Part shown: one piece after another, positions 46,885 to 57,061 of the stretch
Position numbering within the stretch: position 1 is the first letter of the stretch
Layout: each line of letters begins with the position of its first letter
Program-made: the position numbers and the translations under genes
The notes under the pieces: generated by a model
What the model saw: the letters and a program-made list of their open reading frames with translations, nothing else
The model's database searches: none
Told to the model about the DNA's origin: nothing
Assembly: GCA_965120375.1 (NCBI GenBank)
Contig: CBCPMW010000008.1
Location: forward strand, 6,681-70,680
From: CASPLG01 sp965120375
GTDB lineage: Bacteria; Bacillota; Clostridia; Oscillospirales; Acutalibacteraceae
Reading direction: 5' to 3'
Length of the DNA: 64,000 bases

Positions 46885-47475
46885 ATGAGTTTAGTCCCTT
46901 ATGTTGTAGAACAGACTAGCCGCGGTGAGAGGTCATATGACATATATTCTAGGCTATTAAATGATAGGATTGTAATGTTGCATGAAGAAGTTAATAGTAC
47001 AACAGCTAGCTTAGTAGTAGCTCAGCTTTTGTATTTAGAAGGTCAGGATGCATCAAAGGATATAAACCTTTATATAAATAGTCCAGGGGGCTCTGTTACT
47101 GACGGTTTTGCAATTTACGATACTATGCAGTATATAAAATGTGATGTTTCGACGATATGTATGGGTTTGGCTGCAAGTATGGGAGCTTTCTTGCTTGCTG
47201 CGGGAGCAAAAGGAAAAAGATTTGCACTACCAAACAGCGAAATAATGATACATCAGCCGCTGGGAAGGGTCCAAGGACAGGCAACTGATATGAGAATTCA
47301 TACTGAAAACATCTTAAAAACTAAAGAAAGACTGAACAAAATTTTAGCTGAAAGAACTGGTCAACCCCTTGAAAAAATAGAACAAGATACTGAAAGGGAT
47401 AATTTTATGGTTGCCGAAGAAGCAATGAAATACGGTATTGTTGATAAAGTTATAGATAGAAGAGTAGAGAAATAA
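46885..47475 (+). CDS. clpP: ATP-dependent Clp protease proteolytic subunit ClpP
   Basis: The serine protease core of ClpXP. The catalytic triad is S98 (AASMGAF), H123 (MIHQPLG) and D172 (ERDNFM). The 196-aa length is normal. GGAGG is 6 bases before the ATG. clpX begins 15 bases after the stop. Confidence 0.98.
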   Translation: MSLVPYVVEQTSRGERSYDIYSRLLNDRIVMLHEEVNSTTASLVVAQLLYLEGQDASKDINLYINSPGGSVTDGFAIYDTMQYIKCDVSTICMGLAASMGAFLLAAGAKGKRFALPNSEIMIHQPLGRVQGQATDMRIHTENILKTKERLNKILAERTGQPLEKIEQDTERDNFMVAEEAMKYGIVDKVIDRRVEK

Positions 47476-47490
47476 ATTGGAGGGGTCTTA

Positions 47491-48834
47491 TTGAATATGA
47501 GTAGAGGGGATAAAGACAGAGAACTTTGTTGTTCATTTTGTGGAAAACCTCAAGATCAAGCTAAAAAGTTGATTGCAGGTCCCGGGGTTTGTATATGTGA
47601 TGAGTGTGTTGATCTTTGTTTGTCTATAATAGAAGAAGGAAAGGATGAAGCTAAATCGAGCGAAAATATAAAGTTAAAAAAAGATGAGGCAGAATCAAAA
47701 AAAGTTTTACCTAAACCGCACGAGATAAAAGAGTATTTAGATCAGTATGTGATAGGTCAGGATGCTGCGAAAGAATCTCTTTGTGTAGCTGTCTATAATC
47801 ATTATAAAAGGGTTTATTTTGGTAAAAGTGATGATACTGAAATTGCAAAAAGTAATGTTCTTCTTCTTGGCCCAACAGGGGTAGGAAAAACGCTGCTTGC
47901 ACAGACTTTAGCTAAAAAGCTTGATGTTCCCTTTGCGATTGCTGATGCAACAACTCTTACAGAAGCTGGATATGTCGGTGAAGACGTTGAAAATATTCTT
48001 CTTCGCCTGATACAAGTTGCTGATTTTGATATAGAAAGAGCGGAACTTGGGATAATATATGTAGATGAAATAGATAAAATAGCAAGAAAGTCCGAAAATG
48101 CTTCAATTACAAGAGATGTAAGTGGAGAAGGGGTGCAGCAGGCGCTTTTAAAAATTTTAGAAGGAACTGTTTCGAATGTGCCGCCCAAGGGAGGAAGAAA
48201 ACACCCGCAGCAGGAGTTTATACAGATTAACACGTCGAATATACTGTTTATATGTGGCGGGGCTTTTGATGGTTTAGAAAAGATAATTGAGAAAAGAGTA
48301 GGGTCCTCTTCTATGGGCTTTGAAGCTAAAGTTATGAGCAGAAAAGAACTAGATACAACTGATTGGATGAGTAAGACAGTGCCTCAGGATCTAGTTAAAT
48401 TTGGATTGATCCCGGAACTTGTAGGAAGACTTCCGGTCATAACCGCTTTAAATGGACTTGATGAAGATGCTCTTGTAAAGATATTAACTGAACCTAAAAA
48501 TTCACTTCTAAAACAGTACAAAAAATTATTCAGTCTTGATAATGTTGAGCTTGAAATAACACAAGAGGCTCTTAGGGCCATTGCTAAAGAGGCTATTGAG
48601 CGACACAATGGAGCGCGTGGTTTAAGAGCGATTATGGAGTCTGTGCTTCAGAAGATAATGTTTGAGGTTCCGTCTAGACATACAATAGAAAAAGTTATAG
48701 TAACAGAAGCGACAGTTAAGGGTGATTCTGAACCTGAACTTGTTTTCGATGAAACCAGGCATCCTACCGTGATATCTATGGATAATAAAAACCCGAATAA
48801 TAAATTTGATAAAAATAATATTGATGCATCGTAG
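47491..48834 (+). CDS. clpX: ATP-dependent Clp protease ATPase subunit ClpX
   Basis: ClpX unfolds substrates and feeds them to ClpP. The zinc-binding domain has CSFCGKPQ and CICDECVDLC (about 12-45). Walker A is GPTGVGKT, Walker B is IIYVDEIDKI, and the ClpP-docking IGF loop appears to be IGF-equivalent near LDTTDWMSK region; the pore loop GYVGEDVE is standard. TTG 47491 is 6 bases after GGAGGGG; ATG 47497 is the alternative. Length 447 aa. Confidence 0.97.
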   Translation: MNMSRGDKDRELCCSFCGKPQDQAKKLIAGPGVCICDECVDLCLSIIEEGKDEAKSSENIKLKKDEAESKKVLPKPHEIKEYLDQYVIGQDAAKESLCVAVYNHYKRVYFGKSDDTEIAKSNVLLLGPTGVGKTLLAQTLAKKLDVPFAIADATTLTEAGYVGEDVENILLRLIQVADFDIERAELGIIYVDEIDKIARKSENASITRDVSGEGVQQALLKILEGTVSNVPPKGGRKHPQQEFIQINTSNILFICGGAFDGLEKIIEKRVGSSSMGFEAKVMSRKELDTTDWMSKTVPQDLVKFGLIPELVGRLPVITALNGLDEDALVKILTEPKNSLLKQYKKLFSLDNVELEITQEALRAIAKEAIERHNGARGLRAIMESVLQKIMFEVPSRHTIEKVIVTEATVKGDSEPELVFDETRHPTVISMDNKNPNNKFDKNNIDAS

Positions 48835-48871
48835 GTTTTGTTTTTTAAAGACTTAGAGTGGGGGTAGACCA

Positions 48872-51256
48872 ATGGAAGGTAAAAATATACTGCCTGTTGT
48901 ACCACTTTGTGGATTTGTTATGTTTCCTAGTTCTAGCTTTAACTTTGAGCTTTCTAGGAAAAGGTCAATTTTAGCGGCCGAAGAAGCAATAAAAACTGAC
49001 CAAAAGGTTTTTATTGTTACACAGAGAGAAATATTAGAGGACAGTCCCAAACAGGAAGATCTTTATGAAATGGGGATAGTCTCAAATGTCAAACATATTA
49101 TTCATCAAGGCAGTTCTTCAGTTAGAGTACTAGCGGAGGGTCTTTACAGAGCGAGAATGTCTGATTTTTTAGATGATGGACCTTTTATTTACGCAGATGT
49201 AGAAAGATGTGAAGTGATAGATTATGAAAATACACACGAGATAGAAGCTTTAGGAAGGAAAGCTAAAGATCTTTTTGAGTGCTATTTAAGATTTTTATCA
49301 AAAGTTCCTCCAGATTTGATTATGAAAATGAGAAATATTAGTGATATAGGAGAAATTTCTGACTATATATCTTCTAATATTATTTTAAATACTGATAAGA
49401 AACAAGAACTGTTAGAGCTGTTAGATTCAAAGGAAAGAATGGAAAAACTCCTTTCTTTTTTGGCAAACGAAATTAAAGTTATGGAGATAGAGGAAAAAAT
49501 AGCCATTAAACTAAAAAATAACATGGACAAAAGTCACCAAGATTATGTCTTGAGAGAACAAATGAAGGTTATTTCACAAGAACTTGGTGAAGAAGACGAT
49601 TTAAGAGCTGAGGCAGTTGAATACAAATCTAAACTAGAAAGGTTAAATCTAAAAGGCGAAGTATTAAAAAAACTTTCAAAAGAATGTGACAGGTTCTCAA
49701 GGCTTCCAGCAGCATCTAGTGAAGCGAGTATAAGCCGAAATTATATTGAAACTTGTCTTGGTTTGCCGTGGAATAAAAGAACTAAAGATAAAATTGATCT
49801 AAATGAAGCAAAAAAAATACTAGATCAGGAGCACTTTGGACTTTCTGAAGTTAAAGATAGAATAATAGAAATTTTAGCTGTTAGAAAGTTATCTAAAACT
49901 AGTAGAGGGCAAATTATTTGTCTGGAAGGGCCACCTGGAGTAGGAAAAACATCAGTTGCAAGGTCAATTGCCAGAACTATGGGGCGGAAATACCAGAGAA
50001 TATCTCTCGGCGGAATAAAAGATGAGTCGGAAATAAGGGGGCATAGAAGGACGTATCTTGGAGCTTTGCCTGGCAGGATAATTTCATCTATCAAACAAAG
50101 TGGTGTGAAAAATCCGCTGATTTTACTAGATGAAGTTGACAAAATGACAACTGGTTATAATGGTGATCCTTATGCAGCTTTGTTAGAAGTTTTAGATCCG
50201 GAACAAAATAGTGAATTTTTTGATCATTATATAGATTTACCTTTTGATTTAAGTGAAGTTTTGTTTATAACTACAGCTAATGATAAATCTAGAATACCAA
50301 AACCCTTACGAGACAGAATGGAAATTATAAACCTGTATAGTTATACTTACGAGGAAAAGTTTAATATAGCAAAAGAACATCTAATTCCTAAACTTTTTAA
50401 GAAAAATGGTTTAAAACCGGATAATTTTTCCATTTGCGACGAGGCTATTAGTTTTTTGATCAAAAATTATATCAGAGAAGCTGGAGTTAGGGAACTTGAG
50501 AAAAAGATAAATTTACTTATGATGAAAACGGCAGTTAAAATTGTTTTAAAAGAAGTAAGTTCCGTTAAGATTGACAAGAAAGCGATAATTAAAATGCTTG
50601 GGCCAGAAAAATATAAAACAAATGAGATAGATAGAGATAGTCAAGTAGGGGTAGTGAATGGTTTAGCTTGGACTGCAGTTGGCGGCGAAACTATGCCGAT
50701 TGAGGTAACTTTGATGAAAGGAAAAGGTAAGGTTCAAGTTACGGGATCACTCGGCGATGTTATGAAGGAATCGGCCCACATTGCTGTAAGTTATATTAGA
50801 AGTAATGCAGGTATGCTTGGTATAAGTTCAGATTTTTATGAAAAAACAGATATACACATTCATGCTCCTGAAGGTGCCGTACCGAAAGACGGACCTTCGG
50901 CAGGGGTGACAATGACTACAGCATTGGTTTCGGCTTTAAGCGGTATTCCTGTTAAGCAGAATCTTGCAATGACCGGAGAGATTACGTTAAAAGGTAGGGT
51001 TTTAGCTATAGGAGGTCTTAAAGAAAAGACGATGGCGGCTTATCGCGAAGGATTAAAAACTGTTATAATTCCGTCTGAAAATAAAAATGATCTAGAAAAG
51101 ATAGATAAAAAAGTTAAAAAATCATTGAAATTCGTTATGGTAAATGATTTGAGTTCAGTTTTTAAACATTCTTTTGATGTTGAATATACGGGAAAAAGAA
51201 GTAGGATAGGTATTAGGTGTACTAAGGACGAAGTGCTTACTACGGCTATTTGTTAA
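48872..51256 (+). CDS. lon: ATP-dependent protease LonA
   Basis: LonA degrades damaged and regulatory proteins. The 794-aa protein has an N-terminal substrate domain (1-200), the AAA+ ATPase with Walker A GPPGVGKTS near 353, and a C-terminal protease with the catalytic Ser at 676 in PKDGPSAGVTM and a catalytic Lys in the GGLKEKTMAA stretch near 717. It directly follows clpX and overlaps the untranslated leader of engB, the usual Clostridia order. Confidence 0.97.
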   Translation: MEGKNILPVVPLCGFVMFPSSSFNFELSRKRSILAAEEAIKTDQKVFIVTQREILEDSPKQEDLYEMGIVSNVKHIIHQGSSSVRVLAEGLYRARMSDFLDDGPFIYADVERCEVIDYENTHEIEALGRKAKDLFECYLRFLSKVPPDLIMKMRNISDIGEISDYISSNIILNTDKKQELLELLDSKERMEKLLSFLANEIKVMEIEEKIAIKLKNNMDKSHQDYVLREQMKVISQELGEEDDLRAEAVEYKSKLERLNLKGEVLKKLSKECDRFSRLPAASSEASISRNYIETCLGLPWNKRTKDKIDLNEAKKILDQEHFGLSEVKDRIIEILAVRKLSKTSRGQIICLEGPPGVGKTSVARSIARTMGRKYQRISLGGIKDESEIRGHRRTYLGALPGRIISSIKQSGVKNPLILLDEVDKMTTGYNGDPYAALLEVLDPEQNSEFFDHYIDLPFDLSEVLFITTANDKSRIPKPLRDRMEIINLYSYTYEEKFNIAKEHLIPKLFKKNGLKPDNFSICDEAISFLIKNYIREAGVRELEKKINLLMMKTAVKIVLKEVSSVKIDKKAIIKMLGPEKYKTNEIDRDSQVGVVNGLAWTAVGGETMPIEVTLMKGKGKVQVTGSLGDVMKESAHIAVSYIRSNAGMLGISSDFYEKTDIHIHAPEGAVPKDGPSAGVTMTTALVSALSGIPVKQNLAMTGEITLKGRVLAIGGLKEKTMAAYREGLKTVIIPSENKNDLEKIDKKVKKSLKFVMVNDLSSVFKHSFDVEYTGKRSRIGIRCTKDEVLTTAIC

Positions 51257-51273
51257 ATAAAGATGGGGGATAT

Positions 51274-51852
51274 ATGCTTAACTTTAATAAAGCCGAGTTT
51301 GAATATTGTATAGGTGAGATTGAGCAAGCTCCCGTGTCTGAATGTCCCGAAATTGTTTTTTCTGGGCGATCTAATGTTGGAAAGTCTTCCTTTATAAATA
51401 AAATTCTTAGTAGAAAATCTTTGGCTAGAATCAGTAGTAAACCGGGAAAAACAGTTACAATTAATTTTTATAGAGTTGAAAATATAAGACTTGTAGATAT
51501 GCCAGGATATGGATATGCTAGGGTTTCGGTTTCTGAAAAAGAACGCTGGTCTAGATTAGTGGAAGGTTACTTTAATTCCTCTAGAAACATAGCACTAGTT
51601 TTTCAGATTGTAGATTTAAGGCACCCACCTTCAAAACAGGATATGGAAATGATATCGTATCTCAGTTTTAGAAAAATTCCTTTTGTTGTAGTTGCGACGA
51701 AACTAGATAAGCTAAACAAAACGCAGAGGGAAAAAAGAACAATTGGACTGAAAGAGGAACTTTCTAATTTTAATGGTATAAAGATAGTTTTGTTTTCTGC
51801 AGTTACGGGAGAAGGATCGGATAAAATAAGGGAGATTATAAGTAGTTTATAG
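51274..51852 (+). CDS. engB: Ribosome biogenesis GTP-binding protein EngB (YsxC)
   Basis: EngB is a TrmE-Era-EngA-like GTPase needed for late 50S assembly. G1 is GRSNVGKSS, G3 DMPGYGYA, G4 TKLDK, and the SRKPGKT-type switch reads SSKPGKT. Length 192 aa from ATG 51274, which is preceded by GGGGG; the frame opens earlier at 51250, inside the end of lon. Confidence 0.96.
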   Translation: MLNFNKAEFEYCIGEIEQAPVSECPEIVFSGRSNVGKSSFINKILSRKSLARISSKPGKTVTINFYRVENIRLVDMPGYGYARVSVSEKERWSRLVEGYFNSSRNIALVFQIVDLRHPPSKQDMEMISYLSFRKIPFVVVATKLDKLNKTQREKRTIGLKEELSNFNGIKIVLFSAVTGEGSDKIREIISSL

Positions 51853-51894
51853 TAGAAGAATAAAAATGTGTGAAAATGAAAGGGAAAAACTAAA

Positions 51895-53184
51895 ATGAAA
51901 GGGATAAGCGTAAATAGTCAAGGTTGTTTAATGATAGGGTCTTGTAGCACTTTGGAATTAGCTAAAATTTATAAAACGCCACTTTATGTTATGGATGAAG
52001 AGGTTATAAGGGGTAACTGCCGGTTTTTTGTAGGTACAATGAAGGAATTTTACGGAGAAAATTTTAATGTAATTTATGCAAGTAAAGCTTTTATGTGTAA
52101 AGAGATTTGTAAAATTGTAGAAAGTGAAGGTTTAAATATCGATGTAGTTTCCTCCGGAGAGCTTTACACTGCTGTGAAAGCTGGATTTAATAGTAAAAAA
52201 ATATATTTTCATGGGAACAATAAAACATATGACGAACTAAAGCTTGCCATTTCTAGTGAAGTCGGGATAATTGTTATTGATAATAAATATGAAGCCGAAA
52301 TGATATCAGATATTGCGGTAAATTTAGGTAAAGAAGTAAATGTTTTAGTTAGGATAAAACCAGGAGTGGAAGCCCATACGCACAGTTTTATAAAAACTGG
52401 GCAAATTGATTCTAAGTTTGGATTTGCTATAGAAAATGGCGAGGCTTTAGATATAATTTTGAAATTGAAAAATACAAAAGCTATAAATTTTAAAGGTATT
52501 CACTGTCATATAGGTTCCCAAATTATAGGGGTGGAGCCTTTTGTTAGGGCAGCTGAAGTTATGCTTGAATTTGTTAATGTACTTAGCAAAAAATTTAATG
52601 TTAAGGTAGATGAATTAAATTTAGGTGGGGGATTCGGAATAAAATATTTAGATAGCGATTTTCCATTAAATTGCAGGGAATGTATAGAAAAAGTTTCTAA
52701 AACTATAAAGAATAAATGCGACGAATTTTCTATAAAAACACCAAAAATTTCAATTGAACCAGGAAGATCGATTGTAGGGGAAGCAGGATTAACTCTTTAT
52801 AAAGTAGGAAATATAAAAGAAATAAAAAATGTTAGAACGTATGTATCCATTGATGGAGGAATGACAGATAACCCAAGGTACATATTGTACGGATCTGAGT
52901 ATGAAGTTGTAAATGCAGGTAAAATGAGAGAAAAAAAAGAGAAAGTAGTCACTATAGCAGGAAAATGTTGTGAAAGTGGAGATTTAATCCAAAAAGACGT
53001 AAATATTTGCAATTCAGAAGTAGGTGATGTTTTAGCAGTTTTAAGTACAGGGGCATATAATTATTCGATGGCATCCAATTATAACCGTATTCCAAAAGCT
53101 GCAGTAGTTATGGTGAAAAATGGCGAGCATAGACTAATTGTGAAGAGACAAACTTTAGATGACATTGTAAAACAAGACATTTAA
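51895..53184 (+). CDS. lysA: Diaminopimelate decarboxylase
   Basis: LysA makes lysine from meso-diaminopimelate with pyridoxal phosphate. The cofactor lysine is K64 in YASKAF, HIGSQI (near 204) and GGGFG (near 243) bind the phosphate, and EPGRSIVGEAG and CCESGD complete the site. Length 429 aa. No other lysine-pathway gene is in the window. Presence suggests the cell still makes lysine and probably has DAP-type peptidoglycan. Confidence 0.96.
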   Translation: MKGISVNSQGCLMIGSCSTLELAKIYKTPLYVMDEEVIRGNCRFFVGTMKEFYGENFNVIYASKAFMCKEICKIVESEGLNIDVVSSGELYTAVKAGFNSKKIYFHGNNKTYDELKLAISSEVGIIVIDNKYEAEMISDIAVNLGKEVNVLVRIKPGVEAHTHSFIKTGQIDSKFGFAIENGEALDIILKLKNTKAINFKGIHCHIGSQIIGVEPFVRAAEVMLEFVNVLSKKFNVKVDELNLGGGFGIKYLDSDFPLNCRECIEKVSKTIKNKCDEFSIKTPKISIEPGRSIVGEAGLTLYKVGNIKEIKNVRTYVSIDGGMTDNPRYILYGSEYEVVNAGKMREKKEKVVTIAGKCCESGDLIQKDVNICNSEVGDVLAVLSTGAYNYSMASNYNRIPKAAVVMVKNGEHRLIVKRQTLDDIVKQDI

Positions 53185-53219
53185 AAAGTAAGAGTTTATT
53201 TAATATACGAATAATTTTC

Positions 53220-53249
53220 TTGACACCTGCTATGTATAAATAATACACT
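53220..53249 (+). promoter_or_regulatory. Putative promoter of rny
   Basis: TTGACA (53220-53225) and TACACT (53244-53249) are 18 bases apart in the 160-base gap before rny, giving a leader of about 90 bases. The -10 box is imperfect. Confidence 0.45.
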
Positions 53250-53345
53250 ATATAAGTGTGCTTTTGCGCTATATTCAGTGTAGACGCAGAAAATTTACGG
53301 ATTTTTTGTTTTAATTGTATTATTTGTGGGAGGTAGTGGTCATAG

Positions 53346-54884
53346 GTGACTGTATTTTTGATTTTATTACTAGTTTTATTGTGTATAATTTCGTTTGTAA
53401 GCGGTATTGTATATAGAAAAAAGATAGGAGAGAAAGCGATAGAGTCAGCTGAAAAAGAGGCTGAAAGGATAGTCAGGGGAGCGAAAGAATCGATAGAAGC
53501 AAGGAGAAAAGAAGCAGCACTCGAAGGAAAAGAAGAGGTTCACAAATTTAGAGTAAGTGTAGAGCGGGAAATTTCTGATATGAGACGGGATATTCAGCAT
53601 CATGAAAGAAGGATACAACAAAAAGAAGAAAATGTAGATAAAAGGGTAGAAAGCTTAGAAAAGAAAGAGAATATGCTTAAAGGCAAAGAAAAAGAAATTG
53701 CTGATAAGATGAAAGAAATAGAAAGAATTAAAAAAAGTCAGTTCGAAATGCTTGAAAAAATTTCTGGGTTTACAATTAAACAGGCAAAAGAATATTTGCT
53801 CAGGGGCTTAGACGAAGAACTTGCTCACGAAAAAGCTGTAAAGATTATGGAATACGAGCAGAAGATAAAAGAAGAAAGTGATTTAAAGGCTAGAAATATA
53901 CTTTCTATTGCTATGCAAAGGTGTGCAGCTTACCATGTTTCCGAGACTGTTGTGTCTGTTGTTCCTTTGCCAAATGACGACATGAAAGGCAGAATAATAG
54001 GAAGAGAAGGAAGAAATATAAGGTCGATTGAAAATCTCACAGGAGTGGATTTAATTATTGATGATACTCCGGAAACAATTACACTTTCAGGATTTGATCC
54101 TATTAGAAGAGAAATTGCAAGAGTAGCACTTGAAAGTTTGATAGCTGATGGTAGAATACATCCATCTAAAATTGAAGAGATGGTAGAAAAAGCTAAGGCT
54201 GACGTGGAGAAAGATATAAAAGAGGAAGGCCAAAATGCTGCACTTGAAGTAAAAATAAATAATCTCCATCCAGAGATAGTAAAAATTCTTGGTAGATTGA
54301 AATATAGGACAAGTTACGGGCAGAATGTTCTTAGGCATTCTATAGAGGTTGCGCACCTTTGTGGTATGATAGCTAGTGAATTAGGATTAGATCCAAGCGT
54401 TGCAAAGCGCGCCGGTCTTTTGCATGATATAGGGAAAGCTCTTGATCACGAAATAGAAGGATCTCATGTCGATATAGGTCTTGATATAATGAAAAAATAT
54501 AAAGAGAATGAATCAGTTATGCATGCGGTACATGCTCATCATGGAGATGTAGAACCAAAAACTGTAGAAGCTTTTATATTGCAAGCAGCAGATGCTTTAT
54601 CAGCGGCTAGACCAGGGGCTAGACGTGAAAATATTGAAAACTATATAAGAAGATTAAAAAAACTAGAAGAATTGGTATCTTCTTTCACTGGGGTTAGTGC
54701 GTGTTTTGCAATTCAAGCTGGGAGAGAAGTCAGGGTTATGGTGAAACCAGAAGTAATTGACGATGAAAAAATGATACCTCTTGCAAGAAGTATGTGTAAA
54801 AAAATAGAATCTGAACTTGAGTATCCTGGCCAAGTTAAAGTGAATATAATAAGGGAAAGTAAAGTCATAGAATATGCAAGGTAA
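53346..54884 (+). CDS. rny: Ribonuclease Y
   Basis: RNase Y is the membrane-anchored endonuclease that starts mRNA decay in many Firmicutes. One N-terminal helix (3-22), a long coiled coil (about 25-190), a KH domain (GRIIGREGRNIRSIE near 217) and an HD domain (RHSIEVAHL and LLHDIGKALD) are in the normal order; 512 aa. GTG start, GGGAGG about 13 bases upstream. Paired with ymdB, as in Bacillus. The YlbF-like protein at 3.4 kb may be a partner. Confidence 0.97.
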   Translation: MTVFLILLLVLLCIISFVSGIVYRKKIGEKAIESAEKEAERIVRGAKESIEARRKEAALEGKEEVHKFRVSVEREISDMRRDIQHHERRIQQKEENVDKRVESLEKKENMLKGKEKEIADKMKEIERIKKSQFEMLEKISGFTIKQAKEYLLRGLDEELAHEKAVKIMEYEQKIKEESDLKARNILSIAMQRCAAYHVSETVVSVVPLPNDDMKGRIIGREGRNIRSIENLTGVDLIIDDTPETITLSGFDPIRREIARVALESLIADGRIHPSKIEEMVEKAKADVEKDIKEEGQNAALEVKINNLHPEIVKILGRLKYRTSYGQNVLRHSIEVAHLCGMIASELGLDPSVAKRAGLLHDIGKALDHEIEGSHVDIGLDIMKKYKENESVMHAVHAHHGDVEPKTVEAFILQAADALSAARPGARRENIENYIRRLKKLEELVSSFTGVSACFAIQAGREVRVMVKPEVIDDEKMIPLARSMCKKIESELEYPGQVKVNIIRESKVIEYAR

Positions 54885-54911
54885 TTAATGTTATTAACAA
54901 GGGGATTTTGT

Positions 54912-55694
54912 ATGAGAATTCTCTGCATAGGTGATGTTGTAGGACGGTGTGGTTGCGAGTTTTTGCGGATTAAGCTAAGGAGAATTAAAGAGAGGAAAAA
55001 TATAGATTTGGTTATAGCAAATGGAGAGAATTCAGCTGAAGGTAACGGAATTACGGTACTTTCTTCTGAGCATTTGTTCAAAAGTGGTGTAGATGTTATA
55101 ACTGCTGGGAACCATACCTTTGCAAGAAGAGAAATAAGAGAGTATCTTGACTCCAATAAAAGGCTTATTAGACCTTTTAATTATCCGAAAGGAACGCCTG
55201 GAACAGGGATTTGTAAATTGGAGTTAGGTGGGGTAAAAGTGGGAGTTTTAAATATTCTAGGAACTGTTTATCTAGAAAGTTTACAGTCTCCTTTTGAAGT
55301 ACTTGACGAAGCGCTCACAAACCTTAGTGACTGTAAAGTAAAGATAGTAGATTTTCATGCAGAAGCTACGGCAGAAAAACGCGCTTTAGGTTTTTATTCT
55401 GACGGTAAGGTTTCAGCATTTTTTGGTACTCACACGCATGTACAGACTTCTGACGAAACTATATTACCTTTAGGTACAGGATACATAACAGACGTTGGTA
55501 TGACTGGTGCAATTGATTCGGTTTTAGGAATAAAAAAAGAAATATCAATAGAAAGATTTAGAAAAAAGCTCCCGATTAAATTTAAGAATGCATCAGGGGA
55601 TGCTAGAATCGAATGTGTAGTATTTGATGTGGATCCAAATACAGGGAAAACTAGATCTGTAGAAAGACTAAGAATTTTCCCAAGTTTCAGTTAG
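54912..55694 (+). CDS. ymdB: YmdB-type metallophosphoesterase
   Basis: A 260-aa phosphodiesterase of the YmdB family, which in Bacillus hydrolyses cyclic nucleotides and affects RNase Y-dependent mRNA levels. Metal ligands lie in IGDVVGRCG, NGENSAEGNG, AGNHTF, DFHAEAT and GTHTHVQT. ATG 54912 follows AAGGGG; the frame opens at 54888, four bases after rny, but that start lacks a ribosome site. Confidence 0.94.
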   Translation: MRILCIGDVVGRCGCEFLRIKLRRIKERKNIDLVIANGENSAEGNGITVLSSEHLFKSGVDVITAGNHTFARREIREYLDSNKRLIRPFNYPKGTPGTGICKLELGGVKVGVLNILGTVYLESLQSPFEVLDEALTNLSDCKVKIVDFHAEATAEKRALGFYSDGKVSAFFGTHTHVQTSDETILPLGTGYITDVGMTGAIDSVLGIKKEISIERFRKKLPIKFKNASGDARIECVVFDVDPNTGKTRSVERLRIFPSFS

Positions 55695-55780
55695 TAGTTT
55701 GTCGATATATACTAAATTTTCAAAATTACTTATAAAAGAATAAATATTCCCAGAAGATTTATTCGAGAGAAGTTCTATAT

Positions 55781-56533
55781 CTAATAGAATTTCTGACGCA
55801 CAACTTCATACATTATTACGGCCGATGCAACAGAGACATTTAGCGAGTTGATTTTTCCAAACATAGGAATAGAAACTAAACAATCACAGTTTTCTTTAAC
55901 TATTCTGCTAAGGCCCTTTCCTTCAGACCCTACAACTATAGCTATTGGCCCTTTAAAATTCCGCTTATATAAATTTTCTCCAGAAGCGTCAGCACCAAAA
56001 ATCCATATATTTTGCTGTTTTAGCTTTTTAATAGTAGATGAAATGTTAGTTTCTTTAGCAACTAAAATGTGCTCCAGTGCTCCGGAGGATGTTTTTTCAA
56101 CTGATGAGTTTAAACCGACAGCATTTCTCTTAGGGATGATTACACCATGCGCTCCGGAACATTCTGCAGTCCTAATTATCGCACCCAAATTACGAGGGTC
56201 TTCGATTCCACTTGCAATGATAATAAAAGGATCCTCCTGTTTTTTGTAAGCTAAATTTAATATTTCATTAACACTAGAATACTTTTTTACTGAGCTTATA
56301 GCAATAACTCCTTGGTGAGAATGTTCTCTTGACATCAAATTTAATTTTTCTTTACTAGTTTTCCTTATTTCTACACCTAAATCCTTCGCTTTAGATACTA
56401 TTGGAATCAAGGATCCGGAAGGTTTATCAAAGCAGGTTAAGATGTATTCTATATTTCTACCAGATTTCAATGCTTCCATGACAGGATTTCTGCCAATTAT
56501 TATATTTACCGGTAATTCACCTAAATTTTGCAT
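55781..56533 (-). CDS. rlmB: RlmB-like 23S rRNA 2'-O-methyltransferase (SpoU family)
   Basis: A 250-aa SPOUT methyltransferase with an N-terminal RNA-binding domain (about 10-85). The three SpoU motifs are IEDPRNLGAIIRTAECSG, AIVVGSEGKGLS and SIPMFGKINSLNVSVASA. Members methylate the 2'-oxygen of a 23S rRNA guanosine (RlmB) or tRNA; annotation as RlmB/TrmH group is the safest. Transcribed alone, convergent with ymdB. Confidence 0.92.
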   Translation of the reverse strand: MQNLGELPVNIIIGRNPVMEALKSGRNIEYILTCFDKPSGSLIPIVSKAKDLGVEIRKTSKEKLNLMSREHSHQGVIAISSVKKYSSVNEILNLAYKKQEDPFIIIASGIEDPRNLGAIIRTAECSGAHGVIIPKRNAVGLNSSVEKTSSGALEHILVAKETNISSTIKKLKQQNIWIFGADASGENLYKRNFKGPIAIVVGSEGKGLSRIVKENCDCLVSIPMFGKINSLNVSVASAVIMYEVVRQKFY

Positions 56534-56948
56534 ATTTTTTCACCTAAATTTTAAGATTTTAAATAAAAAGCGAACTCTTGCATATATGAAATTTAATTGA
56601 CTCTATTTAGATTTTGCTAAAAATTAACAAAACCGAATAAGAAATTTCTGAATCTAAATCGATTTTAAATTTTAAATCAAACTTTGTCAACTAAAGCTAT
56701 TTTTTATCCGATTTTTTCTTTAATATTTACAAATTTACACTAGAAATTTAATTTTAAATTGTGACTAATTGTATAGTCGATAAGGTTTTGTTTCTATCCA
56801 GTTTAAAATTATAAAAAATAAAGTTAAAAATTTATTATTTTTATAGGTGTATGGTAGTAATTATGATGAATATAAATATTAATCTAAGAAATTTTTTAAT
56901 TTAAAAGCGAAGGTTATACAAAATATAAATTTAAGCTCATTATAACTG
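56534..56948. other. AT-rich gap without genes before rplU promoter
   Basis: About 415 bases, very rich in A and T with many short poly-A and poly-T runs. I see no open frame with a ribosome site, no RNA motif and no clear promoter for the minus-strand rlmB gene. Confidence 0.6.
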
Positions 56949-56978
56949 TTGACTTATTCGCTTTAATTGTGGTAGAAT
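56949..56978 (+). promoter_or_regulatory. Promoter of rplU
   Basis: TTGACT (56949-56954) and TAGAAT (56973-56978) with an 18-base spacer. The predicted start near 56985 leaves a leader of about 77 bases. Confidence 0.7.
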
Positions 56979-56984
56979 GTACAT

Positions 56985-57061
56985 GCCGCTTATTGCAGGT
57001 TTAAAAGAGTTGTTCTACCTGATCCAATAGCGAGATATTTCAAGGCAGGTGCTGTAGTTTT
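56985..57061 (+). promoter_or_regulatory. Ribosomal protein L21 mRNA leader
   Basis: The short leader contains the run GCCGCTTATTGCAGGT and, near its end, AAGGCAGGTGCTGTAG, the kind of conserved hairpin elements seen in the Firmicute L21 leader, thought to bind L21 for feedback control. The call rests on place, length and these elements. The GGCAGGTGCTG also serves as the weak ribosome site. Confidence 0.5.
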